NCBI GenBank assembly: GCA_030691225.1
Contig: JAUYES010000551.1
Span: 1 to 6,184, forward strand
DNA from: Holophaga sp.
GTDB lineage: Bacteria; Acidobacteriota; Holophagae; Holophagales; Holophagaceae
DNA: 6,184 bases
Reading direction: 5' to 3'
This document shows positions 1-5,574 of the stretch, piece by piece. How positions within the stretch are numbered: position 1 is the first letter of the stretch; every line of letters begins with the position of its first letter. A model generated the notes under the pieces. The model had not been told where the DNA came from, searched no databases, and saw only the letters and a program-made list of their open reading frames with translations. The position numbers and the translations under genes are program-made.

Positions 1-201
1 ATGACCAATGATCTGGCGCCAGGTGAGCACATCATCTTTGCCGCCGCTGGTGTCACCAACGGCAACCTGCTCAAGGGCGTTCGGTTTTTTGGCGATGGTG
101 TGCGCACCAGCAGCCTGATTCTGAATTTCAGCCCACGGCGCGTTCGGTTCGTGGAAACCGTTCACGTTGAAGCCGGTGATCACATCGCCATTCGGTTCTA
201 G
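1..201 (+). CDS. glpX: Fructose-1,6-bisphosphatase class II, C-terminal part (5' partial)
   Basis: These are the last 66 residues of a class II (GlpX-type) fructose-1,6-bisphosphatase, the cytoplasmic Mn/Mg-dependent enzyme that converts fructose-1,6-bisphosphate to fructose-6-phosphate in gluconeogenesis. The diagnostic stretch is [17 protein letters not shown] followed by [17 protein letters not shown], which matches the family's C-terminal pattern (I/V)FxATGVTxGxLLKGVR and the T-x-SL strand after it. Family members are usually 320-340 residues, so only about a fifth is present. The ATG at base 1 is probably an internal methionine, because the conserved segment begins almost at once and the rest must lie upstream of the window. 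The stop is TAG at 199-201. No terminator hairpin is visible in the 76 bp before the next gene, so read-through into phoB is possible. The family call is confident. In some lineages this class also acts on sedoheptulose-1,7-bisphosphate, which cannot be judged here. Confidence 0.88.
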   Translation: MTNDLAPGEHIIFAAAGVTNGNLLKGVRFFGDGVRTSSLILNFSPRRVRFVETVHVEAGDHIAIRF

Positions 202-213
202 ATCTTTTCTCTC

Positions 214-242
214 CTGTCACTGAATCGTTTCCCAACTGTCTC
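214..242 (+). promoter_or_regulatory. Candidate Pho box (PhoB operator) upstream of phoB
   Basis: Three 7-mers sit on an exact 11-bp period: CTGTCAC at 214-220, a weak TCGTTTC at 225-231, and CTGTCTC at 236-242. They are separated by TGAA and CCAA. The known proteobacterial PhoB site is made of CTGTCAT-like 7-mers with 4-bp A/T-rich spacers, one helical turn apart. The two outer copies match six of seven and five of seven positions, and the middle one matches only two. The array ends 11 bp before a GATAAT hexamer, so it covers the place of a -35 element, as in classical PhoB-activated promoters. The inference is autoregulation of phoBR. The match was found by eye and not scored against a matrix. 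Confidence 0.6.
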
Positions 243-253
243 CATTCCGAAAG

Positions 254-259
254 GATAAT
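254..259 (+). promoter_or_regulatory. Candidate -10 element of the phoBR promoter
   Basis: GATAAT differs from the sigma-70 consensus TATAAT at one position. It lies 11 bp beyond the end of the Pho-box-like array, and no good -35 hexamer is present at the expected distance (231-236 reads CCCAAC). This is what an activator-dependent PhoB promoter would look like. Transcription would begin near 265-267, giving a very short leader that starts at about the ribosome binding site (GAGGG, 267-271). That is tight and lowers confidence. Confidence 0.45.
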
Positions 260-277
260 GAGACGTGAGGGACGACT

Positions 278-982
278 ATGGCGAGGGTTCTGGTCATCGA
301 GGACGAGCGAGATCTTCAGCAGGTGCTGGCGTACAACTTGCGCAAGGAAGGCTATGAAGTGCTTCAGGCCGTTGATGGCCTAGAGGGACTTCGCACCGCA
401 AAAGTTCACCGACCCGACATGATTTTGTTGGACCTGATGTTGCCGGATTTACCGGGAACCGAAGTCTGCAAAGGGCTCAAAGCCGATGTAACAACCCGCG
501 ATATTCCCGTACTCATGCTCACCGCCAAAGGCGAGGAAATTGATCGGGTGCTCGGTTTCGAATTGGGAGCCGAAGATTACGTGGTCAAACCCTTCAGCGT
601 CCGTGAGCTTTTGCTGCGGATTCAAGCGATCCTTCGCAGAGCTCATGGAGCCAAGCCATCCAACCCCGAAGATGCCCTGATCTTTGGTCGCTTGCGCATC
701 GATACCGCCGCTCATCGCGTTTGGGTCGATGATCTGGAAGTTCAACTCACTTCCATCGAGTTCCGCCTTCTGGTCATGCTCTACGAGCGGCGCAATCGGG
801 TCCAATCTCGCGCCTCCCTCCTGGAGGATGTCTGGGGCCTGCAAGCGGATACGGAAACTCGCACAGTGGATACCCACGTCAAACGGCTGCGGGAAAAATT
901 AGGGGCTGCCGAGGCCTATATCGAAACCGTGCGAGGGGTCGGTTACCGATTCGCGGCCAGCCCTGACGAGGTTCACGCATGA
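278..982 (+). CDS. phoB: PhoB-type phosphate-regulon response regulator (OmpR/PhoB family)
   Basis: This is a cytoplasmic two-component response regulator of 234 residues, the normal length for PhoB/OmpR proteins (about 225-240). The receiver domain covers roughly residues 2-120. It shows the acidic pair E8-D9, phospho-acceptor D52 in LLDLMLP, T82 in MLTA, and the K104-P105 pair in YVVKPFS, so phosphorylation should be intact. The winged-helix DNA-binding domain covers roughly 133-228 and has the family signature LTSIEFRLL, then RTVDTHVKRLREKLG and the C-terminal wing VRGVGYRF. The start at 278 is supported by GAGGG at 267-271, 6 nt upstream. The stop overlaps the start of the kinase gene (ATGA), which implies translational coupling. 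Assignment to PhoB rather than another OmpR-family member rests on close resemblance, the PhoR-type partner, the upstream Pho-box-like site and the nearby phosphate-binding gene. Phosphorylated PhoB family members activate phosphate-starvation genes, often including their own. Confidence 0.9.
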   Translation: MARVLVIEDERDLQQVLAYNLRKEGYEVLQAVDGLEGLRTAKVHRPDMILLDLMLPDLPGTEVCKGLKADVTTRDIPVLMLTAKGEEIDRVLGFELGAEDYVVKPFSVRELLLRIQAILRRAHGAKPSNPEDALIFGRLRIDTAAHRVWVDDLEVQLTSIEFRLLVMLYERRNRVQSRASLLEDVWGLQADTETRTVDTHVKRLREKLGAAEAYIETVRGVGYRFAASPDEVHA

Positions 983-2754
983 CCATGGGAATTCGCGGCA
1001 AGCTCTTCCTTGTTTCGATGGGACTGATTGCATCGGCCCTGATGGTCTCGGATCTATTTTTGACTTCTTCACTAGATCGCAACCTCACCGATCGCATGAG
1101 TGCCGATCTGGGAGTGCGCGCGGGCCTCGCCGAACAAACCATTTCCCAGGAAGCCCAAACGCTAAAACCTAATGCCGATAGAAAATGGCAAGAACTAGCC
1201 GTTGAACTTGGTCTTCGGAGCAAGGCGAGAATCACCGTTATTTCGCTCGATGGCAAGGTCCTCGGCGATTCCGGTCTTGATGAAAAGGGCTTGGCTAACG
1301 TTGAGAATCACAAAGAGCGTCCGGAAGTAAAAGAAGCTCTCACACGTGGGCATGGCACCAGCATCCGCTACAGCACCACTGTCGAACAACGCATGATGTA
1401 TGTCGCCGTGCCGTTTTTCCATCAGGGGGGTCAAGCCGGCGTTGTGCGAATCGCCCTGCCCCTTTCCCAGGTTGATCGTGCCGTTAAGGATCTGCGCAAG
1501 ATTTTAGTTGTGGCTTCGCTGCTGGCTTTGGGAGTCGCCGGGCTGATTGCCACCCTGGCCACTCGCCGCATCAGTCGCACCCTTCGACAACTTGCTGAAA
1601 CGGCTGGCCGCATGGTCAGCGGAGAGCTAGGCGAGCGCACCCACACAGCCGGGCATGACGAAATTGCAACCCTAGGCAAAAGCCTCGATCATCTCGCCGC
1701 CAACCTCTCTAAGACTCTTGATCAACTGCGAACCGAGCGCGATCTTCTGGGGGATATTCTCGGCGGAATGCAGGAAGGCGTGCTGGTGCTCGACGCCAAG
1801 AGTCGCGTTATCCATGCCAATCCGGCCCTGCGAGCCATGCTGCTGCTTGGCGCTGACATTATCAGCAAGCCTCTGTTGGATGTCATCCGCAATGCGGACC
1901 TAGTGGAAATACTCGGTGAAGCCCGAGAAAACAAAACCACCGCCACCGGTGAAGTTGAACTTTCCGGTATCAAGCCCAAGCGCCTTTTGGTTCAGGCGGC
2001 CCCGCTGCAAGGCGATACGGGCAACCTGCTTATGGTTCTTGTCGATGTCACGCAATTGCGCCAGCTAGAATCCATCCGCAAAGATTTCGTCGCGAACGCT
2101 TCCCACGAATTGCGCACCCCCGTGGCCTCGCTGCGATCCGCCGCCGAAACCCTACGCGGCGCCATGAACGATCCCGAGGCATCACTGATGTTTCTGGAAA
2201 TGATCGAACGCAATGCTGGTCGGCTCCATCAATTGGTAGAAGATCTGCTGGACCTATCCCGCATCGAGTCCAAGGAGTTCCGCCTTCAGATGGAAGATCT
2301 AAATCTCACGGCTTTTGCGGACCAAATGGTGCATGCTTACGCACGTCTGGCTCAGGACAAAGCCATCCAGATGGAGGTCATCTCCGCAGCACCCGGAATC
2401 ATGGCCCGAGCGGATCGACGTGCTCTGGAACAGGTGGTGGGTAATCTCCTGGACAACGCCATCAAGTATTGCCCTTCAGCAGCCAAGATCCAGATTCAGG
2501 TAGAAACCCAGGGTGAGCGCTGTCGCATTTCAGTATCTGATACCGGACCGGGCATTCCTCCCCAGCATTTGCCCCGTCTTTTCGAGCGTTTCTACCGGGT
2601 GGACGCCAGCCGTTCCCGCGAACTTGGCGGCACCGGCCTGGGCCTCGCCATCGTCAAGCATCTCGTGGAAGCCATGCGGGGCACTGTTACCGTGGAAAGC
2701 GACCCCGGCAAAGGATCCACGTTCTCCTTCACCCTGCCAAAGGCAATATCCTAG
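979..2754 (+). CDS. phoR: PhoR-type sensor histidine kinase
   Basis: This is a membrane histidine kinase of 591 residues. In order it shows: a first membrane segment (about 8-29), an extracytoplasmic sensor region (about 30-174), a second membrane segment (about 175-195), a HAMP linker (about 196-248), a PAS domain (about 255-362, starting near the [10 protein letters not shown] motif), a HisKA domain with phospho-acceptor H376 in SHELRTP, and a HATPase_c domain. The ATPase has the N box (N489, D492, N493), the G1 motif DTGPGIP from D521, and the G2 motif GGTGLGLAI from G550. E377 and T380 of the H box fit the E-x-x-T motif that gives HisKA kinases phosphatase activity. The size resembles the long PhoR type with an extracytoplasmic domain (B. 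subtilis-like, about 579 residues) rather than the 431-residue E. coli form. The ATG at 979 overlaps the phoB stop and has GAGG at 968-971, 7 nt upstream. A second ATG at 985 is an alternative. The product probably phosphorylates PhoB when phosphate is low. The stimulus is inferred from context. Confidence 0.88.
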   Translation: MTMGIRGKLFLVSMGLIASALMVSDLFLTSSLDRNLTDRMSADLGVRAGLAEQTISQEAQTLKPNADRKWQELAVELGLRSKARITVISLDGKVLGDSGLDEKGLANVENHKERPEVKEALTRGHGTSIRYSTTVEQRMMYVAVPFFHQGGQAGVVRIALPLSQVDRAVKDLRKILVVASLLALGVAGLIATLATRRISRTLRQLAETAGRMVSGELGERTHTAGHDEIATLGKSLDHLAANLSKTLDQLRTERDLLGDILGGMQEGVLVLDAKSRVIHANPALRAMLLLGADIISKPLLDVIRNADLVEILGEARENKTTATGEVELSGIKPKRLLVQAAPLQGDTGNLLMVLVDVTQLRQLESIRKDFVANASHELRTPVASLRSAAETLRGAMNDPEASLMFLEMIERNAGRLHQLVEDLLDLSRIESKEFRLQMEDLNLTAFADQMVHAYARLAQDKAIQMEVISAAPGIMARADRRALEQVVGNLLDNAIKYCPSAAKIQIQVETQGERCRISVSDTGPGIPPQHLPRLFERFYRVDASRSRELGGTGLGLAIVKHLVEAMRGTVTVESDPGKGSTFSFTLPKAIS

Positions 2755-2784
2755 CGATTACCCGAAATTGGCCTCATGGCTCAG

Positions 2785-2807
2785 GATGTTGGCACAGCCA
2801 AGCCATC
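2785..2807 (+). other. Small imperfect stem-loop after phoR
   Basis: GATGTTGGC (2785-2793) pairs with GCCAA (2797-2801) plus CATC (2804-2807) across an ACA loop, leaving a 2-nt GC bulge, for about nine base pairs. No T-rich tract follows, so it is not a convincing intrinsic terminator. It may be an mRNA-processing or partial attenuation structure between phoR and the zinc-ribbon gene, or it may be chance. Confidence 0.25.
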
Positions 2808-2895
2808 AAACATGTTGTAACGGTTCGACAAGTCGTATGCAGTAATGGAAAATGCTCATATCTTCAGAGGCGAAGCAAACTGCGACACTACTTCC

Positions 2896-2902
2896 GGAGG
2901 AG
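2896..2902 (+). promoter_or_regulatory. Strong ribosome binding site that sets the start of the zinc-ribbon gene
   Basis: GGAGGAG lies 5 nt before the ATG at 2908. It is close to a perfect Shine-Dalgarno sequence. An in-frame upstream ATG at 2845 has only AGTA-type sequence before it, so the 2908 start is preferred. Confidence 0.8.
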
Positions 2903-2907
2903 CTCCC

Positions 2908-3216
2908 ATGCCCGTGAAACCCAGCAACAAGGAAGAAGAACATTTTGCACAAATGGAGTTTGAGCGTCGCAAGCACCTGGCAAATGCCCAAGCGGAACAA
3001 TTGGCCGCCAAAGAGAAGGCTGAGCTCAAGGTCCTTCACTGGATGCACTGCCCCAAGGACGGATCAGAGCTTTTGGAAACCACCCTCCGAGGAGTGAAAG
3101 TTGATATCTGCTCGACCTGCGGTGGCATGTGGCTTGATGCCGGGGAACTGAACTCTCTGACAGAAGCCGACAAGTCCGGAGTCATGGGCAGTTTTCAAAA
3201 ACTCTTCCAGAAATAG
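2908..3216 (+). CDS. Small zinc-ribbon protein (zf-TFIIB family)
   Basis: This is a soluble protein of 102 residues. The N-terminal part (about 1-43) is highly charged and rich in Glu, Lys and Ala, and is probably a long helix or coiled coil. The C-terminal part (about 45-87) is a zf-TFIIB-type zinc ribbon. It contains H47-C48-P49-K50-D51-G52, then C68-S-T-C71-G-G, then the family hallmark WLDAGEL (75-81). In most family members the first knuckle is CPxC. Here the second cysteine is replaced by D51, so the zinc would have to be held by C48, C68, C71 and perhaps H47 or H44. The start is fixed by the Shine-Dalgarno sequence at 2896-2902. The gene lies 153 bp after phoR and is followed by a terminator-like hairpin. 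The biochemical role of this family is not established. It might bind nucleic acid or a protein, and a place in the phosphate response is only suggested by position. No signal peptide or membrane segment is visible. Confidence 0.82.
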   Translation: MPVKPSNKEEEHFAQMEFERRKHLANAQAEQLAAKEKAELKVLHWMHCPKDGSELLETTLRGVKVDICSTCGGMWLDAGELNSLTEADKSGVMGSFQKLFQK

Positions 3217-3231
3217 AACCTCCAAAAAAGC

Positions 3232-3280
3232 ATCGCAGAACCGCCGGGAATTACTCTGGTGATTCTGCGATTTCTCCTTT
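3232..3280 (+). terminator. Intrinsic terminator after the zinc-ribbon gene, possibly bidirectional
   Basis: ATCGCAGAA (3232-3240) pairs perfectly with TTCTGCGAT (3263-3271). After one mismatch, four more pairs form (3242-3245 with 3258-3261, one of them G-T). A pyrimidine-rich tract TTTCTCCTTT follows at 3271-3280, with its first T belonging to the stem. The hairpin starts 15 nt after the zinc-ribbon stop codon, the usual place for a terminator. On the opposite strand the stem is followed directly by GCTTTTTT (from A6 at 3224-3229), which is the better T tract. The element may therefore also stop transcription coming from the right. Confidence 0.6.
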
Positions 3281-3297
3281 GGGACCGTATACGCGAA

Positions 3298-3326
3298 TCG
3301 TTGTCCAGGTTATTTCTGGACAACGA
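3298..3326. repeat. Perfect 11-bp inverted repeat
   Basis: TCGTTGTCCAG at 3298-3308 is the exact reverse complement of CTGGACAACGA at 3316-3326. The 7-nt spacer is GTTATTT. No T tract follows on either strand, so it is not an ordinary terminator. It could be an operator for a dimeric regulator of the downstream gene, an RNA stem-loop, or a dispersed palindromic repeat. Confidence 0.7.
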
Positions 3327-3404
3327 CTCAGCCAAAGGTCAGGACTCCAAACCGGTGTTGGCTGCACCCTTGCCAAGGAACTCATCCCTAGGCGGAAGCC
3401 CTAG

Positions 3405-3545
3405 ATGTGCTTTTACCTCCGTTCCCTTAAAGCACTAACCGTCTCCCTGAACCTGATGCTCCTGGCGAGGCCCAACCTAGCCGCCAACATCCACGCCCCT
3501 CGGCACCAGCCGCTGGGGGTGATGGGTGCCTTGCACTTTGGATAA
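3405..3545 (+). CDS. Possible 46-residue small ORF, hydrophobic N-terminus (doubtful)
   Basis: An ATG at 3405 opens a frame that ends at TAA 3543-3545. GGAAG at 3394-3398 lies 6 nt upstream as a possible Shine-Dalgarno sequence, and an in-frame TAG immediately before the ATG fixes the start. The predicted peptide begins MCFYLRSLKALTVSLNLMLL and ends in a His/Pro/Gly-containing tail. The N-terminus could act as a short membrane segment or signal sequence. I recognise no family. The frame overlaps several inverted repeats, and a frame of this length is expected by chance, so it is offered only as a candidate leader peptide or small membrane protein upstream of the c-di-GMP gene. Confidence 0.15.
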   Translation: MCFYLRSLKALTVSLNLMLLARPNLAANIHAPRHQPLGVMGALHFG

Positions 3546-3657
3546 ATAATTAGCAACTTGATCCTGACCGCCAGAACTGTCACGTGCAGTTGGCTTGGCC
3601 GCCATGATCGGCCTTCATCCTGATGGCATGACGAATGTTGCGACCCTCCCCTTGCCC

Positions 3658-3662
3658 AAGGA
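3658..3662 (+). promoter_or_regulatory. Ribosome binding site that decides the EAL-CBS-GGDEF start
   Basis: AAGGA lies 7 nt before the ATG at 3670. The upstream in-frame candidates (TTG 3595, ATG 3604, ATG 3628) have no purine-rich sequence at a suitable distance. The EAL domain proper begins about 25 residues after the ATG at 3670, so nothing recognisable is lost by choosing it. Confidence 0.65.
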
Positions 3663-3669
3663 TTTCTAT

Positions 3670-5475
3670 ATGAGATCTGATCCAGATCAGCAGGTTCATA
3701 ACACCCTGGATGTCCTTGGGGCGGAGCTTCAGCGCATTTTGTCGCGCCGCCAATTGAGCCCCCTTTTCCAGCCCATTCTCGATACTCGAACCGGGCAGGC
3801 CTTTGGCTTCGAAGGGTTAATCAGAGGGCCTTCGGATACCGTTTTGCATTCCCCGATCAATCTCTTCAATGTGGCTCGCTATGCCAACCTTACCCCCCTG
3901 TTGGAGGAAGCCTGCTGTCGAACGCTGCTGCAAGCCTTTGCGCGGCAAGCGCCGGGTGGACGACTCTTCCTGAACGTGGGGCCGGCATTTTTTACGAATA
4001 GTGCCCCGTTTCGGATGGACGAGATCATGGCCTTCGGGTTGCGCCCCGATCAAATTGTCATCGAACTCACAGAGAGTGAACCCTCATTCGACACGGAATC
4101 CTTGCTGCGAGCCGCCGAGCATTTTCGCGCCCTCGGATTTACCATCGCGCTCGATGATCTCGGCGAAGGCTTCGCCAGCCTCAAATTGTGGTCGGAACTG
4201 CGTCCGGATTTCGTCAAGATCGACAAACACTTCGTTCAAGGAGTCAGTTTTGATCCCATCAAGCAGCAGTTCCTGCGTTCCATCCGTGACCTAGCCGCTG
4301 GCACCGGAGCGCGGGTAGTAGCCGAAGGAATCGAGACCGAGGCGGATCTTTCCGTGGTGCTCGAACTTGGACTGGAATTCGTTCAAGGCTATTTGCTGGG
4401 ACGTCCAGTGCCAAACGTCACGCTGCCTAATCCCCATCCAATGATGCGCCATGGAAAAGACAACGGCCGATCACCTCGAGGCTTTGGAATTCAAAACCGA
4501 TTCACCGCGAGCCGGCTCATGCAGACCGTGGAGCCCGTAGATCCAGGCACTGCGGTATCCCATGTTGCCGAGCGATTCTCGACTGACCTTTCCCTCTCTA
4601 CCCTTCCCGTCGTTCAGAACGGCATTCCAGTGGGCCTCCTGAATCGATACGCCTTCCTTGACCTAATGTCCCGCCCCTTTGCACTAGACCTGCATGGCAA
4701 AACAAGCTGCGACCGCTTCATGGAACTCCAACCGCTGGTGGTGGATCACGGAACGACCATTCAGGAATTGAGTCAGCTAATCGTGGATTCAGATCCCCGG
4801 CATATTCTGTTCGGTTTCATCATCACCCAGAATGGTGAGTATGTTGGCATCGGCAGTGGCCAGGAGCTCATGCGGGAAATAACCCGCTTGCAAATGCAAG
4901 CGGCTCGTTACGCCAACCCACTCACCTTGTTACCGGGCAATGTGCCCATCCACGAGCACTTGGATGGGCTTCTGGAGCAAGAGCTTCCCTTTGTGGTTGG
5001 CTATTGTGACCTCGACTATTTCAAACCCTACAACGATGTCTACGGCTATCGAAAGGGTGATGAACTCATCCAGTGGGCCGGGAAAATTTTCCAAGAGGCC
5101 TGTGACCCAAATCTGGATTTCCTAGGGCACATCGGCGGCGATGATTTTGTATTGGTGCTTCGTTCTGAAGACTGGCTGAAGCGTCTGGAAAGCATCCTCC
5201 ACCGCTTTCAAGAGGGTCGCGATAACTTTTTCCTCCCGTCGGATCTGGAGCGTGGTGGCTATGAAACCGAAGATCGCAAAGGCACCACCGTTCTGCATCC
5301 GCTGGTTTCCGTTTCAATTGGTGTGTTGCCTGTGACTTCTGGAACCTACGCCACCCATCGCGAGATTGCCACTGCCGCCAGCCATGCAAAAAAAATGGCT
5401 AAGAGTATCGAAGGCTTTTCCTTGTTCATCGAGCGCCGCAGTTCTGGGGTGGACACGAGCGCGCCAAGCGCATGA
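3670..5475 (+). CDS. EAL-CBS-GGDEF protein, probable c-di-GMP phosphodiesterase
   Basis: This is a soluble cyclic-di-GMP turnover protein of 601 residues with three modules. No membrane segment is visible. The EAL domain (about 22-255) carries its motif as E48-G-L followed by IRG. The residues known to bind metal and catalyse c-di-GMP hydrolysis appear to be present: E48, N102, E132 (in IELTE), D162-D163 (in DDLGEG), K183 (in VKID), E219 and E222 (in AEGIE), and Q239 (in VQGYLLG). A CBS pair (about 278-410) follows, a module that typically binds adenosine nucleotides. The GGDEF domain (about 416-595) opens with NPLTLLPGN and has D447-x-D449-YFK and N455-D456, but its signature is G489-G-D-D-F. 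The inhibitory RxxD site reads P480-N-L-D483, so its arginine is missing. A long loop precedes the SVSIGV strand, as is usual in this subfamily. The EAL-first order is the reverse of most hybrid proteins. The likely role is phosphodiesterase activity with CBS and GGDEF as ligand-sensing modules, though cyclase activity is not excluded. It lies between phoBR and a phosphate-binding gene. The frame stays open back to TTG 3595. Confidence 0.88.
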   Translation: MRSDPDQQVHNTLDVLGAELQRILSRRQLSPLFQPILDTRTGQAFGFEGLIRGPSDTVLHSPINLFNVARYANLTPLLEEACCRTLLQAFARQAPGGRLFLNVGPAFFTNSAPFRMDEIMAFGLRPDQIVIELTESEPSFDTESLLRAAEHFRALGFTIALDDLGEGFASLKLWSELRPDFVKIDKHFVQGVSFDPIKQQFLRSIRDLAAGTGARVVAEGIETEADLSVVLELGLEFVQGYLLGRPVPNVTLPNPHPMMRHGKDNGRSPRGFGIQNRFTASRLMQTVEPVDPGTAVSHVAERFSTDLSLSTLPVVQNGIPVGLLNRYAFLDLMSRPFALDLHGKTSCDRFMELQPLVVDHGTTIQELSQLIVDSDPRHILFGFIITQNGEYVGIGSGQELMREITRLQMQAARYANPLTLLPGNVPIHEHLDGLLEQELPFVVGYCDLDYFKPYNDVYGYRKGDELIQWAGKIFQEACDPNLDFLGHIGGDDFVLVLRSEDWLKRLESILHRFQEGRDNFFLPSDLERGGYETEDRKGTTVLHPLVSVSIGVLPVTSGTYATHREIATAASHAKKMAKSIEGFSLFIERRSSGVDTSAPSA

Positions 5476-5509
5476 GTGTGCCTCCCCTTTGCGGAAAAAA
5501 ACGTAGCCG

Positions 5510-5533
5510 ACTTGTCCCTTGGCGGACACAAGT
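5510..5533. repeat. Imperfect inverted repeat upstream of the phosphate-binding gene
   Basis: ACTTG (5510-5514) pairs with CAAGT (5529-5533). TCC (5515-5517) can pair with GGA (5524-5526), leaving a 2-nt bulge. No T tract follows on the + strand, so terminator function for the upstream gene is doubtful. It sits about 40 bp before the next start codon and could be an operator or leader structure. The 99-bp gap shows no clear Pho-box 7-mers on an 11-bp period and no good -35/-10 pair. Confidence 0.3.
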
Positions 5534-5574
5534 TGCTCACATCCGACGCGTCTAATGGAGTCTTGGAGGTTTCC

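Larger units (their letters stand above)
3217..3669. other. Long intergenic region rich in inverted repeats, no confident gene
   Basis: This stretch lies between the zinc-ribbon gene and the preferred start of the EAL-CBS-GGDEF gene. It holds a terminator-like hairpin (3232-3271), a perfect 11-bp inverted repeat (3298-3326), and an 8-bp palindrome CGTATACG (3286-3293). Further stems can pair at 3329-3335/3358-3364, 3388-3405 (GGAA loop), 3407-3413/3429-3435, 3463-3470/3476-3486, 3502-3507/3525-3530 and 3570-3579/3587-3594. A short A/T-rich patch at 3540-3556 is the best place for a promoter of the downstream gene, but I see no good -35/-10 pair. The only + strand ORF of note is a 46-codon frame at 3405-3545. 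The region matches no riboswitch or ncRNA class that I can recognise. Confidence 0.6.

Noticed and set aside
449..877. 142-codon minus-strand ORF opposite phoB
   Set aside because: It lies wholly within the well-supported phoB frame, resembles no family, and is the kind of antisense shadow frame expected in GC-rich coding DNA.
2845..2907. Upstream ATG extension of the zinc-ribbon gene
   Set aside because: The added 21 residues have no family character and the ATG at 2845 lacks a ribosome binding site, while ATG 2908 has GGAGGAG at ideal spacing.
3440..3480. Resemblance to the 3' half of a TPP riboswitch (CTGAACCTGATG followed by CTGGCGAGG)
   Set aside because: The CTGAGA element of the thi-box and the GG-TAAT-CC arm are missing, and the downstream gene has no link to thiamine. 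The likeness looks accidental.
3531..3556. Sigma-70 promoter using TTGCAC and the A/T-rich patch
   Set aside because: No acceptable -10 hexamer falls 16-18 bp after TTGCAC, and the TAAATA/AATAAT stretches lack a -35 at the right distance.
3577..3583. CTGTCAC 7-mer before the EAL gene as a Pho box
   Set aside because: It is a single copy. The positions 11 bp upstream and downstream (GACCGCC and AGTTGGC) do not match, so there is no repeat unit for a PhoB dimer.
3217..3594. c-di-GMP riboswitch controlling the EAL-CBS-GGDEF gene
   Set aside because: This was tempting because of the gene's function, but I could not find the conserved core segments of either known c-di-GMP riboswitch class on the + strand.
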